Shown here: piece by piece, positions 54,331 through 64,000 of the stretch
How positions within the stretch are numbered: position 1 is the stretch's first letter
How the letters are laid out: every line of letters begins with the position of its first letter
Source: Yponomeuta sedellus
Taxonomy: Eukaryota; Arthropoda; Insecta; Lepidoptera; Yponomeutidae
Reading direction: 5' to 3'
Assembly (NCBI GenBank): GCA_934045075.1
Contig: OW203726.1
Span: forward strand, 4,721,535-4,785,534
Length of the DNA: 64,000 bases
The notes under the pieces: model-generated
Database searches by the model: none
Told to the model about the DNA's origin: nothing
Seen by the model: the letters and a program-made list of their open reading frames with translations, nothing else
Program-made: the position numbers and the translations under genes

Positions 54331-55668
54331 CTACGAGGGCTGCTACTTACTTATGTATGCGGAATAGAAAAAATAAACAAATGTCTAAATATGCTTTTAT
54401 TGTTTTTCAAAGTATTCTCCACTATGATCGATGCACTTTTGCATTCGATGAAACCAATTTGTAAAACACTTTTTCCACTCTGATTGAGGTACGAGGGCTC
54501 CTACTTATGTATGCGGAATAGAAAAAATAAACAAATGTATATGGCTAAATATGCCTTTATTGTTTTTCAAAGTATTCTCCACTATGATCGATGCACTTTT
54601 GCATTCGATGAAACCAATTTGTAAACTTTTTCCACTCTGATTGAGGTATCTCCAAAACGTGCTGTTTGAACGCATTTACGGCATCTTCACGGGTCGAAAA
54701 TCGTTGACCACGTAGGTAATTTATTCTTTACATTTGGGAATAAATAGAAATCATTGGGAGCCAAATCAGGGCTGTACGGTGGATGACCCATCAATTCTAT
54801 TTTTTGACCATTCAAAAATGTAGTTGTTTCCTGAGATGTGTGACAGCTGGCATTGTCATGGTGAAGTATGATTCTGCGTCGCTGGTTGTTTTGGCTTATT
54901 TCTTCAAATACTTCCGGCAAAGAAATGGTCGTGTACCACTCCGAATTAACCGTTCTGCGATTCTCCAGTGGTATTGTAGCCACATATGGCCATTAATACC
55001 AAAAAAGCAGGCCACCATTTGCTTTACAGTGCTTTTTGCACGAGCCACTTTCGTAGGGTTCGGCTCATTTTGAAACACCCAAACTGCTGATTGTTGTTTA
55101 GTTTCGGGATCGTACGCGTAGATTCAGGATTCGTCACCTTTGTAGATATTATAAACAGATTTTGAGTCGCCTCTGTTGAATATTTTTAAGGTTTTCTTGC
55201 ACCATTCGACGCGAGCATCTTTTTGATCCTGAGTTAAGTTGTGCGGGATCCAACGCGAACAAATTTTTTTTACAGACAAATGTTCATGTAATATCCTATG
55301 AATGCTCGTCATACATTTGCCCAGAATAGCCTCAATCTCGCGATACGTAACATGGCGGTCTTGCATTATTAGTTTTCGCACAGCTTCAATATTTTGTGGC
55401 ACAACCACCCATTTCGGGCGACCTTGTTTAACTTCGTCCGTGAGCTTACTGCGCCCGCGATTAAACTCACTAAACCAGTGATACACAGTCGTTTTTGATG
55501 GAGCTTCGAAGTTAATTGATCTACGCACTGATCAAAACACTAACGTAGGTATATATGAGAAAAATATTAGCGGCCAGTATTTAAAAAAAGAACGAATTTG
55601 ACCATGGAGGTCAGACATTGCGTTTAAAATTATTGGAATCGCAGATTCCGCATATATAAGTAGCAGCC
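54331..55668 (-). mobile_element. Degenerate mariner element
   Basis: The ends share CTAC..GGCTGCTACTTA inverted and TA lies at both borders. On the minus strand the transposase reads a helix-turn-helix part (VYHWFSEFNRGRSKLTDEVK; 55528-55124), then a stop and frameshifts, then LHHDNASCHTS and YSPDLAPNDFYLFP (54983-54687), the second and third acidic positions of the D,D34D mariner triad. About 150 bp at the left end is duplicated in tandem (54332-54484 and 54487-54640). The element is dead. Confidence 0.88.
54687..55528 (-). pseudogene. mariner transposase, broken frame
   Basis: Three frames (55528-55124, 55078-54896, 54983-54687) together cover most of a mariner transposase of about 345 residues. 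The first frame ends in a stop right after YNIYKGDES, near the first catalytic Asp. The middle segment is shifted (FQNEPNPTKVARAKSTVKQM). Motifs WVVVPQNIEAVRKLIMQDRH and SIHRILHEHLSVKK are typical of the paired HTH region. Confidence 0.85.
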
Positions 55669-55815
55669 TAAGTAGGCTTTTTGTTGGAAGAGTCCGACCA
55701 AGTTTCGCTCTGATTCGCACAGCTTAATTCGAATCGGAGCGAAACCTGGTCGGACTCTTCCGACAAAAAAGCCTAGTTTGTTGATCCGGTCAAAATCAAA
55801 TAATGGGTATTTTTA

Positions 55816-56191
55816 AGGCCTGCGCAGACGAGGGACTATCCCCCGGGTACTTTTTGTCCGTCGATATAGATCTCTTATAAATTGTATCGAATAACTCACA
55901 CAACGGATTAAAAGTACTCCGTGCAAAAAGTCCCTCAAGTTACCGAGGACATCAAGAGACCGGACTGGACAAAAGTTCGGTGTTTTCTTTTAAAACGCTT
56001 TTTCTTATGTAAAATAAGGCTTGTCCAAGACAGGGGTCTGTACCTTACAACACTACGTAATCTCAGAATATTTGCTTCCATAACGTACGCTTCACTCGAT
56101 TTCCGGGGAACAAAATGACCGCACACCGTAGCCGTTGAGTCCGCGACAAGTACTCGCAGGGCATTTTTAAGTCCCTCGTCTGCGCAGGCCT
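55816..56191. mobile_element. 376-bp Harbinger-like MITE
   Basis: Perfect 22-bp inverted ends starting AGGCCTGCGCAGACGAGGGA (55816-55837 and 56170-56191), flanked by TTA on both sides (55813-55815 and 56192-56194). A 3-bp TTA/TAA target duplication is typical of PIF/Harbinger transposons. It is noncoding; the ORFs at 55921-56258 are incidental. Confidence 0.8.
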
Positions 56192-56454
56192 TTAGTTGAA
56201 AAATTCTATAACATTGTGATAGTGACAATGTATTAACTGTTGACAATAAAAATGTCATGTGATAAGCATGTGATAAAAACTATCTTTTTTTTACTTCAAA
56301 TAGTCGATCGAAAATTGTGGCATTCTACTAAATATAGACAATAGATAAATATAAGTGAGTAAAATAGAACAGTGTTTATAAAAAAATTCTTTGAACAAGA
56401 ACCTAAAAATTGCTTTTAGTAGTAAGGCCCCCATTTGTATCGTTATCGTTATCT

Positions 56455-56790
56455 ACCCTTGTATGTCCCCACTGCTGGGGCACGGCTCTCTTCCTGCATC
56501 GCAGGAAGGTTAGGCCATACTCCACCACGGGGGCCAAGTCCGGGTTGGTGGAGGATTGTAAGACACTGGCGCACCTTACTGTCAGAAGTTATCAAGCCAC
56601 CCATAAGGCCTGTGACATGCATGGCGTAACGACTGCCATTACATGACAGCCGGCACCAACGGCTTAACGTGCCTTACGAAGTACGGAAGCGCTCGGAAAA
56701 ATGCCACTAGCGGTAGCCACGGGACGGTCACCCATCGTACACCTGACCGAGGCTGTTGTTGCTTAACTCAAGTGATTGAGAATTATTAAT
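56455..56790 (+). repeat. 5S-headed dispersed repeat, most complete reverse-sense copy
   Basis: TGTCCCCACTGCTGGGGCAC, CATCGCAGGAAGGTTAGGCC, CCAAGTCCGGGTTGGTGGAG, TGACAGCCGGCACCAACGGC, GTAGCCACGGGACGGTCACC, CATCGTACACCTGACCGAGG and TTGCTTAACTCAAGTGATTG. Its last 60 bases, reversed, align with the 5S internal control region. Confidence 0.7.
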
Positions 56791-57159
56791 TATTATTACT
56801 TTCACAAGAGCATCTGTATTCATATGCATGTACACCCGCATATTGCTTATTGCAATGTCTTGTGAGGGTACCTAGTTAACTGCAATGTACCCTCTGCTTG
56901 CAAGAGACGCGGCTTTAGACAAACAACATAAACTTACGCCAGTATCCTAGAGGGGTAGGCAGAGACCAGGTGTAACAGTAGAAAACTTTTTTACACCTCT
57001 TTTTTATTTCTTTCATTCTGTCCGTTGATATTTAATTTATAATTACATTCTACTCCTTAAGCTTTGGCGAAATAACACTACTGACAATAATTTTTAACCT
57101 GCAGACTATCCATTTGTCCTATTTTGTTCTGATCAGTCTTATTTATACAGTGTTTACCT

Positions 57160-58130
57160 ACAACACTTGGTTGGCTTGGTTGGCTCCGCACGTATTGACT
57201 AGTCTTTCCTGTGGGCTAGGCCGACTAAGCTGTCAGGATGGTATAGGTGCTGGGCAAGCCTACACCATCTATAAAACCATGACCCAGGCACTACAGCGTC
57301 GGAGTGGTCCCTTCACCCATCTAGTGTGAGTGAAGATACCACTGGACGCTGTATAAATCATCTCATTAAGTAGATGCAAAAAGGCCAATATTATTACCTA
57401 CAACAATACCACCCGAAACTAACAAGGTTTATCTTTGGATTTGATTTTTTAGTAGTCACTAGCTTATCATGGAAATAGCTAGTACCTACTATACTAGTGC
57501 TATGGTCGGCTAGTAGCTTGAACAGAGTTTGCGCAGTCAGGATGAGCTTGCGCAATAACAAACATATATGAAAATATAGGTACACGATTTGAACATCATA
57601 AACATAAACTCTCGTTCCCACTATTTAGGCTGGCAAAGGTTAATACATCCTTCATGGGGCATTGTTTACGGTTCTATAATAAAATCCCTTAAGATATATT
57701 ATGCTTGCCTGAAACACGGTCCAAAAAATGTTTTAAGTAAGTACACTTTGTGCCAAAAGGGCTACTATAATATAAAGTATTATTTAGATAACAATGATGT
57801 CTGGAATTAAAGCCAGTAAAATCATGAGTTCTATGATATAAAATAATTATGCAAACTCTGACTGAATTTGAAAAGACTAAGTTTGGAGGTTTTTTGTCCC
57901 AATTTTTTTTCTAAAATGATTTAGATTTTGAAATGGACCCCTAGTTCACACCTTTGAATTAAACCATTTCATTTCATACATATTGAAATCGCATATATTT
58001 TTATTATTTGCCATAAGAACCTTTCACGGTGACTGCCACTTGCCACGATCGTGACAGAGAAAGGATTTTAGACAGATAAAATCTGAGTCGCACCAAGACA
58101 AGGTGCCATTCTAGATCAGTCTGTAAAATG
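57160..58130 (+). repeat. Duplicated block, inverted relative to 62640-63180
   Basis: TTGGCTCCGCACGTATTGAC, GACTAAGCTGTCAGGATGGT, CCCTTCACCCATCTAGTGTG, ACCCGAAACTAACAAGGTTT, AGTAGCTTGAACAGAGTTTG, then ATCGCATATATTTTTATTAT, AACCTTTCACGGTGACTGCC and GTCGCACCAAGACAAGGTGC all appear in reverse order and complement in 63180-62640. About 370 bp (57605-57975) has no counterpart and is an insertion here or a deletion there. Confidence 0.75.
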
Positions 58131-59880
58131 CAAGTAGGTACCTAGTAATTCTCATTTAGGACGAGTTATACGTTTTAGCGTTTTGTGATTAGATGTTCTT
58201 TTCTTAAAGGTATGCTTTACTTTAAGAAAATAATACATTGTTTTCAAGCAGTGTGTACTGTGTACAACTGTGTCTACAACTGTATGTACAACTGTATGTA
58301 CCTACCTAAATATTCGTTTTAGGCTACTTTGGCAACCAAAGCGCATGATCCAGCCCTTAAACGCATTGTATTGTTGGACTTTATGTCTGTGTTAGTTGAT
58401 GTGTTGGATTTAAAAGCATTATAAAAATAAACTATAGTCATTTCATCAAAAAGATGTTTTGTGCTTAATCAAAGGTATTAAAATATGGTCTCAATTTTCG
58501 ATACTAAAGTTTCACTTCCGGTTTTTCGAATTTTATATTCTGTTGTCGGCAAAAAAGATAAAAATTATAGTTACAATTATTAAAATTAGCTGAGATCGCG
58601 GCTTCGCTCGCGTGAAATTTTGTCATAAAATTACCACATGTCCACACTGAAGGTTCATCTTAAGTAGCGGTTGTAACGGTGCAAACCTCTTTACACCATT
58701 CTTTATTATATTTCTTTTTCGAAATTTCCCCTATTTTCATCATTACAACTTCACCCATCGACTTTTACTGACTATTTTACCTGCTTATCCGTTTCCGTTA
58801 TACATCCGTTTTATTATAAAATAACAGTACCTACCTATCTACAAATAAAGCAACAGTTGAAGTCGTTCCAGTTTTTATTATTAACAAAAGTTATACAACA
58901 TTACACGGTTAAATAATTAATTTAGTCGAAGGACTACGTCTTCTTAGATAGAGAATGCTGTACCTACCTACCTACTTCCTTTCACCAGCTCGAAAAGGTC
59001 GCTTTTTCAAATCGTTATCTCCTAATTTCCTTGTCCTTGGCGGGGACAGTGTTATAAAATTTAAAAATAAACTAGTAAGTAATAAATATCCCGTAATCAT
59101 CATTCATCACATTTTAATATCACAAAGTACCTATGGTGATATTTTCAATTTCAAAACAGTAATTGCTTTTATGTAGCTTACAGGGCGATGTCGTCAGCCA
59201 TACCTATGTATTGTTTTCTTAACGGTTTCGCGGCCCTGGATACTATTTTTCCAAATGTTGAAAGGAGTCAACCGTAAAATCATTTTTAATATCAAAGATG
59301 TGTGTGTTTTGTATCGGCTTCATTCACCCCACAAACCACAAGGCTTGTAGGAGTCCAAGCATGTCCTGGATAGGGACACACTAAGTACACATGCAAGAGG
59401 AATTAATTGTAATGGAGAAAATAAAAAGTATGTCGTAAAATTAAATACAATTTAATAATCTAATAAATGCTTTTATTATTTTTATTTTATTAACTATTAC
59501 ATTCACAAAAGTACATTGTATTCAAATGCATCTACGACCCCATTCAATCACTTCGTCAGTAACACTCTAAAAAATAAAATATGTTATAACTAAAAATAAA
59601 CACGGACAGAATGTAATTTTTTTCGTTAAAACAGATTTTCCATTTCTGATTTCCAGCTAGCTTTTTCACTTTTGGAAAATAGGTACTCTGAGAACCCATA
59701 AAGAAATGACCAACACAGTTGTCCTTCAATTTGGTAGGTTTGGTACTACACTAGCCTGAGCTGAGCAAGTGCCCGGAAGAAGACAAAAGGGTGATTAGGT
59801 CCAACAGAACTAGCAACGGTGGTATTCCAGGAATCTCGTTAAACCCCCGCTTCATTTACCTGATGGTAGACACTATTTAA
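58131..59880. other. AT-rich spacer, no gene seen
   Basis: Only short AT-rich ORFs occur and none is recognisable. A fragment reading CTGAGATCGCGGCTTCGCTC with GTGAAATTTTGTCATAAAAT near 58585 is part of a common repeat. No RNA gene was found. Confidence 0.4.
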
Positions 59881-59954
59881 ACTTGAACAAACAAACATCT
59901 TCGTCTTCCGTATACTTACACCACACATGTACTGTAAAGTTACTTTTGTATGTC

Positions 59955-60328
59955 ATGGCTCAATTTGGCTACCAAGTCAACGAATTTGTCTCTGCGAAGC
60001 AGAATAGTATCTCAAAAAGCCCCTGGAGTGGTGCTGTGAGCACGCAGCGTGCTAAACCAAAAGTCCGTGCTGTGGTGGGCAACAGCACCACATACTAAGA
60101 GTATGAAGCGGAGAAACCGGCGGCGTATACCCTAAAGTGTGCGCCAAGTCGGGCCTGACGCTGCAGGAGGTCATGACGTTGAACAAGGTCCGGTACGCGT
60201 CAACATTGGAACTGGAGAGAAGAACCAGCAAGAAAACAAAACAGGAAATGTCGCCGGAACTGTTGCAGAGGATGAAACAGGAAGCAAAACGTGTGTTCGC
60301 GGAGAAGATGGCGGCGCAGAATAGCTAG
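59955..60328 (+). pseudogene. Repeated ORF family, copy 2 (nonsense codon and frameshift)
   Basis: ATG at 59955 (MAQFGYQVNEFVSAKQNSIS.., STQRAKPKVRAVV) with TAA at 60096-60098 where copy 1 has a sense codon. An indel near 60125 then moves the frame, which resumes as AKSGLTLQEVMTLNKVRYAS.., SKKTKQEMSPELLQRMKQEA, KRVFAEKMAAQNS and TAG at 60328. The 3' half is the best-preserved version of the C-terminus in the window. Confidence 0.6.
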
Positions 60329-60419
60329 TACAACTATCTAAAACAATGTTCCAGCCACTGCAGTGTCCGAGTGGTCCCTTCACCTATCTAGTGTGGATAT
60401 AAGTGCTACTCGACGTTGC

Positions 60420-61840
60420 ATAAATCATCCTATTATGTAACTGTTGCAGAGCATGAAACAGGAGCAAAACGCGTTTTCGCGGAGAAACTGGCAGCGTACA
60501 ATAGTGACAAGTAAACTCTTTGTTTGTCAAGAGAAGTGTGATTTGTGAAGAAACTCGCGGCTTAGTTGGTTCCGCACGTAATGACCTGTCTTTCCTGTGA
60601 GCTAGGCCGACTAATCTCTTCCGACTAATGCAGCTTGCATGTGGATACTACGAGAACGACGCGGAAAAGCCGTAACCCAAAGTGTGCTCCAGGGCGGGCC
60701 TGACGCTGCAGGATATCATGACTTTGGACAAGGTCCGGTTCGCGTCAACATCAGAACTGGACAGAAGAACCAGCAAGAAACCAAAACAGGAAATGTCGCC
60801 GAAACTGTTGCAGATCATGAAAAAGGAAACAAAACGTGTGTTCGCGGAGAAGATGGCGGCGTATAATGTGATACGTGAACTCTCCCGAACTCTTCAAAGT
60901 GTGCTCCAAGTCGGGCCTGACGCTGCAGGAGATCTTAATAATTAATAATAATAATAAGAACCATCTTCCAGAAGAAACCAAAATCATAAATGTCGCGGCA
61001 ACTATTGCTGATTATGGTTTTCGCAGAGAAGCTGGCGGCGGCGTATAATAATAGATAAGTGAACTTTCGTGAACTCTTCAAAGTGTGCTCCAAGTCGGGC
61101 CTGACGCTGCAAGAGGTCTTTTAATTAATAATAATAATAAAAATCTATGTAAAACTTTTTTGGGAGTAATAAACTTTATCTTGACTTGGACAAGATCCGG
61201 TTCGCGTCGTCAGCAGAACTTGACAAAAGAACGATCTTCAAGAAGAAAGCAAAATCGGAAATGTCGCCGTGATTATGAAAGAAGAAGCGAAATGAGTTTT
61301 CGCGGAGAAACTGGTGGCGTGTAATAATAGATAAGTGAACTCTCGTGAACTCTTCAAAGTGTGCTCCAAGTCGGGCCTGACGCTGCATGAGATCATGACT
61401 TTGAACAAGGTCCGGTTCGCGTTGTCAGCAGAACTTGACAAAAGCACGATCGTCAAGAAGAAACCAAAATTGGAAATGTCACCGCAACTATTGCTGATTA
61501 TGAAAGAAAAAGCGAAACGCGTTTCCGCGGAGAAGCTGGCGGCTTATAATGATAAGTGAACTCTCATAAACTCTTGACACAAGAACGATTTTCAAGAAGA
61601 AACCAAAATTGGAAATCTCGCCGCAACTTTTGCTGATTATGAAAGATCGAAGCGAAACGCGTTTTCACGGATAAGCTAACGGCGTACGTGAACTCTCCCG
61701 AACTTTTCAAATTGTGCTCCAAGTCAGGCCTGACGTTGCAGGAGATCCTAATATTTAATAATAATCTTGACTTTGGACAAGATCCGGTCCGCGTCGTCAG
61801 CAGAACTTGACAAAAGAACGATCTTCAAGACAGGCCAGAC
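60420..61840 (+). repeat. Tandem array of decayed 3' halves of the repeated ORF
   Basis: At least five partial copies follow copy 2. Starts of the shared GTGCTCCAAGTCGGGCCTGA block are at about 60683 (variant), 60899, 61083, 61357 and 61711. Each is followed by parts equivalent to EMSP.LLL.MK.EAKRV.AEKLAAYN. Frames at 60682-60945 and 61335-61559 are the longest open ones. Spacing of about 184-354 bp and repeated joins at GTGAACTCT..GAACTCTTCAAA suggest unequal exchange within the array. Confidence 0.7.
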
Positions 61841-62019
61841 GGCTCCGCACGTATTGGCCTGTCTTTCCTGTGGGCTATGCCGACTAAGCTGTCAGGATGG
61901 TATAGGTGCTGGGCAAGCCTACACCATTTAAAAACAATGTTGCAGAATTTCAGAGGTCCCTTCACGCATCTAATGTGGTTGAAGGTGCGACTGGACGAGT
62001 GGACGCTATATAAATTATC

Positions 62020-62335
62020 TCATTACGAAAATTAAAATGTCAAATTGTTTTTTGTTTGTATTTGTCTTGTGTAAATAAAAATGTGAACAGTAGGTAAATC
62101 AAATTTATTATTTCTAATGAAAAACTTTTATTTTATATTATTTTGCAATTTTGAAATAACCACCAAATTATTAAATTACCAAAGCTGGACGTTTACCGAG
62201 ACGCAAGAGAAAATATTCAAATCTAAATCAGAATTTAAGTCAGATTTATCTCGACGTGGTAACTTCTATACTATCCTATAAATTTATTTGATATTGACCG
62301 GATCAACTTATAGGCTTTTTGTTGGAAGAGTCCGC
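62020..62335 (+). repeat. Second copy of the 54085-54330 flank and foldback left arm
   Basis: TTTTTTGTTTGTATTTGTCT, AATGAAAAACTTTTATTTTA, TACCAAAGCTGGACGTTTAC, TTATCTCGACGTGGTAACTT, TTGATATTGACCGGATCAAC and TAGGCTTTTTGTTGGAAGAG. It has no mariner at the point where the first copy has one. Confidence 0.75.
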
Positions 62336-62639
62336 GAGCTAAGGGTGAGGTTTTACTACGGTCGCTATTACCTACCTGGGGTAGCGGCGAGCATCCATTG
62401 TTTGCGAGTAATGAAGTAGTTAGATACTTGAGCATTTCTATGATTTGTAGGCAGAATATTTCTGGGTTTTTCTTAGAAAGCTCCTAAAAGTATATTGTAT
62501 GCATTATCATTTGCATGAAAACAATGTATTCTTTTCATAAAGAAAATTATACTTTGACAATACAACTACAAAACGCCGCAAACTTTTTTGTTTTCGAACC
62601 ACCCAGTACAACTCATCCTAAACGGGAATTATTATTTTA

Positions 62640-63180
62640 CAGCCTGATAAACAATGGCACCGTGCCTTGGTGCGACTTAGATTTTACGTCTTTCTAAAGT
62701 CGTTTTTCTGTCACATGATCGTGGCAAATGGCAGTCACCGTGAAAGGTTCTTGTGGCAAAGAATAAAAATATATGCGACTTGAATATGTATGTTCAAGTT
62801 TTATAAATATTACTATACGTTTGCTATTGCGTAAGCTCATCCTTACTGTGCAAACTCTTTGTTCAAGCTACTTGCCGAGCATAGTGCTAGTATAGTACTA
62901 TTTCCATTATTTTGATAATATATAGACTACTAAAACACCCATTCCAGGGATAGACCTTGTTGGTTTCGGGAGGTATTATATGTATTTTTCTTTTTGTCTT
63001 AAATAAATGCATAACGTCCAGTAGCACCTTCAACCACACTAGATGAGTGAAGTGCCTGGAACAATTTTTTAGATAGTTTAGGCTTGCATAGCACCTATAA
63101 TATACCACTTAGTCAGCCTAGCCTACAGGAAAGGCAGGTCAATATGCGCGGAACCAACCAAGCCGCGGGTTTCTTCACAA
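62640..63180 (-). repeat. Inverted partner of 57160-58130
   Basis: The complement of the blocks listed for 57160-58130, ending against the reversed ORF copy at 63190. Confidence 0.75.
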
Positions 63181-63189
63181 ACAAAAAAA

Positions 63190-63557
63190 ACATAGATACT
63201 GGTTACACAAAATAAAAGAGTTCACTTATCATTATACTCCGCCAGCTCCTCCGCGAAAACGCGTTTTGCTTCTTTCATAACCAGCAATAGACCAGTTGCG
63301 GCGACACTTCCGATTTTGATTTTTTCTTGAAGGTCGTTCTTTTGTCAAGACTAGATCTGCTGACGACGCGAATCAGACCTTGTCCAAAGTCAAGATCTCG
63401 TGCAGCGTCAGGCCCGACTTGGATCACACTTGGGGTACGCCGGCTTCACAGCACCACTCCAGGGGCTTCCCAATATACTATTCTGCTTCGCAGAGACACC
63501 TTCATTGTGGTGCTCAATTACGCTTCAGGTGTGGTGTACACGGAAGACGAAGAGTAA
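63190..63557 (-). pseudogene. Repeated ORF family, reversed copy
   Basis: On the minus strand the copy begins near GTCTCTGCGAAGCAGAATAG (63510) and has CCCTGGAGTGGTGCTGTGAA, a deletion of the middle, AAGTCGGGCCTGACGCTGCA, ACTTTGGACAAGGTCTGATT, and GCAAAACGCGTTTTCGCGGA near the end. The frame is broken in several places. Confidence 0.65.
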
Positions 63558-63748
63558 TTTGATGTTTGTTGCAGGTTGTATTCTCATCTCGCGCGAAGGG
63601 CGAGGCGGAGGAACGGCTTCTGGGCGTCGTCGGCCGATTTATGCGGGAGCGTCGCCGTCCGTTAAAACGGACAGGTCCTGGGCGGTGGAGCTTTTTCTCC
63701 AGTGGTTGTCTGGGGTCATCGAAAATCTTCAGTCGCCGGCGCGTTTAA

Positions 63749-63919
63749 GCAATGCGGGGTGGAACTCCGTTGGGAGAAGCCCAGCAGGCGATGCTCATCC
63801 GACAACCCTTCTGTGTCACGTTCATCTTCACGCCTCCGGAGAGGTCAAGCCCGACTAGCGGCCCCAGGAATCTGAGCATTAATTCTCCCGCCTACACGAA
63901 GGAGTTCGTCGCTATCCAG
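63749..63919 (+). CDS. Possible exon of an unidentified host gene
   Basis: In the frame that opens after a TAA at 63746-63748 the sequence reads GGTPLGEAQQAMLIRQPFCV, TFIFTPPERSSPTSGPRNLS, INSPAYTKEFVAIQ and then a good donor CAG/GTAAGG at 63920, in phase 0. Codon content and GC level look coding. The true 5' border is uncertain: TTTTTCTCCAG at about 63693-63703 is a candidate acceptor but would need another frame. I do not recognise the protein. It could instead be part of a retroelement. Confidence 0.35.
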
Positions 63920-64000
63920 GTAAGGAGTTAAAGTTTTAATTTAGTGTCTTTGTTTATATTTCTTTTTTCTTTCAGGCATTCTACGTCGTTTGCATAAGTT

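Larger units (their letters stand above)
54303..55804. mobile_element. Foldback element with inserted mariner
   Basis: The outer arms 54303-54328 (ATTATTTGATTTTGAACGGA..) and 55779-55804 are inverse, as are 55673-55710 (GGCTTTTTGTTGGAAGAGTC..) and 55736-55777. Removing 54331-55668 joins these into one palindrome of about 160 bp. The left arm alone is found at 62282-62334 without the insertion, which supports a nested insertion. Confidence 0.7.

Overview
This is a window of insect nuclear DNA, most likely from a moth or butterfly (Lepidoptera). The host genes are split by GT..AG introns, the DNA between exons is AT-rich, and the window is crowded with repeat types typical of lepidopteran genomes: tRNA-derived SINEs, LINE 3' tails, MITEs, a Helitron-like end and a BEL/Pao retrotransposon. 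No operon, bacterial gene or CRISPR array is present. The order-level call is an inference from repeat style and protein similarity; no search was run.

Four host genes can be reconstructed. (1) 755-21893, plus strand: the last 11 coding exons of a flamingo/starry night (CELSR) adhesion GPCR. They cover the end of the seven-helix domain and the whole cytoplasmic tail, which ends in a PDZ-binding motif. All splice phases agree across the 11 exons (538 residues). (2) 25605-28235, minus strand: V-ATPase 21-kDa proteolipid subunit c'' (205 aa, coding region in one exon, with a probable intron in the 3' UTR). (3) 29552-32893, plus strand: dispatched, the RND/sterol-sensing transporter that releases Hedgehog, as one uninterrupted 1113-aa ORF, head-to-head with the V-ATPase gene. 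(4) 35311-49245, plus strand: IST1, an ESCRT-III-associated protein, complete in 7 exons (364 aa) with both C-terminal MIT-interacting motifs. The genes have separate roles: planar polarity and adhesion, proton pumping, Hedgehog release, and membrane scission.

A young BEL/Pao element (2618-9457) sits in a flamingo intron in the sense direction. It has 234-bp LTRs that look identical by eye and a 5-bp target duplication. Its single long frame is broken once, by an in-frame amber codon between the RNase H and integrase regions. The same intron region also holds a 248-bp near-perfect palindrome made from an inverted pair of tRNA-like repeats, followed by four telomere-like CCTAA units.

The right-hand part (53.3-63.6 kb) has no standard host gene. 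It is a complex of direct, tandem and inverted duplications carrying about nine decayed copies of one unrecognised ORF of about 120 codons, invaded by a degenerate mariner nested in a foldback element and by a Harbinger-like MITE. The window ends with a possible exon of another gene (63749-63919). Introns and spacers elsewhere are dominated by dispersed repeats, including a family whose head resembles 5S rRNA and an inverted pair of THAP-domain fragments 11 kb apart.
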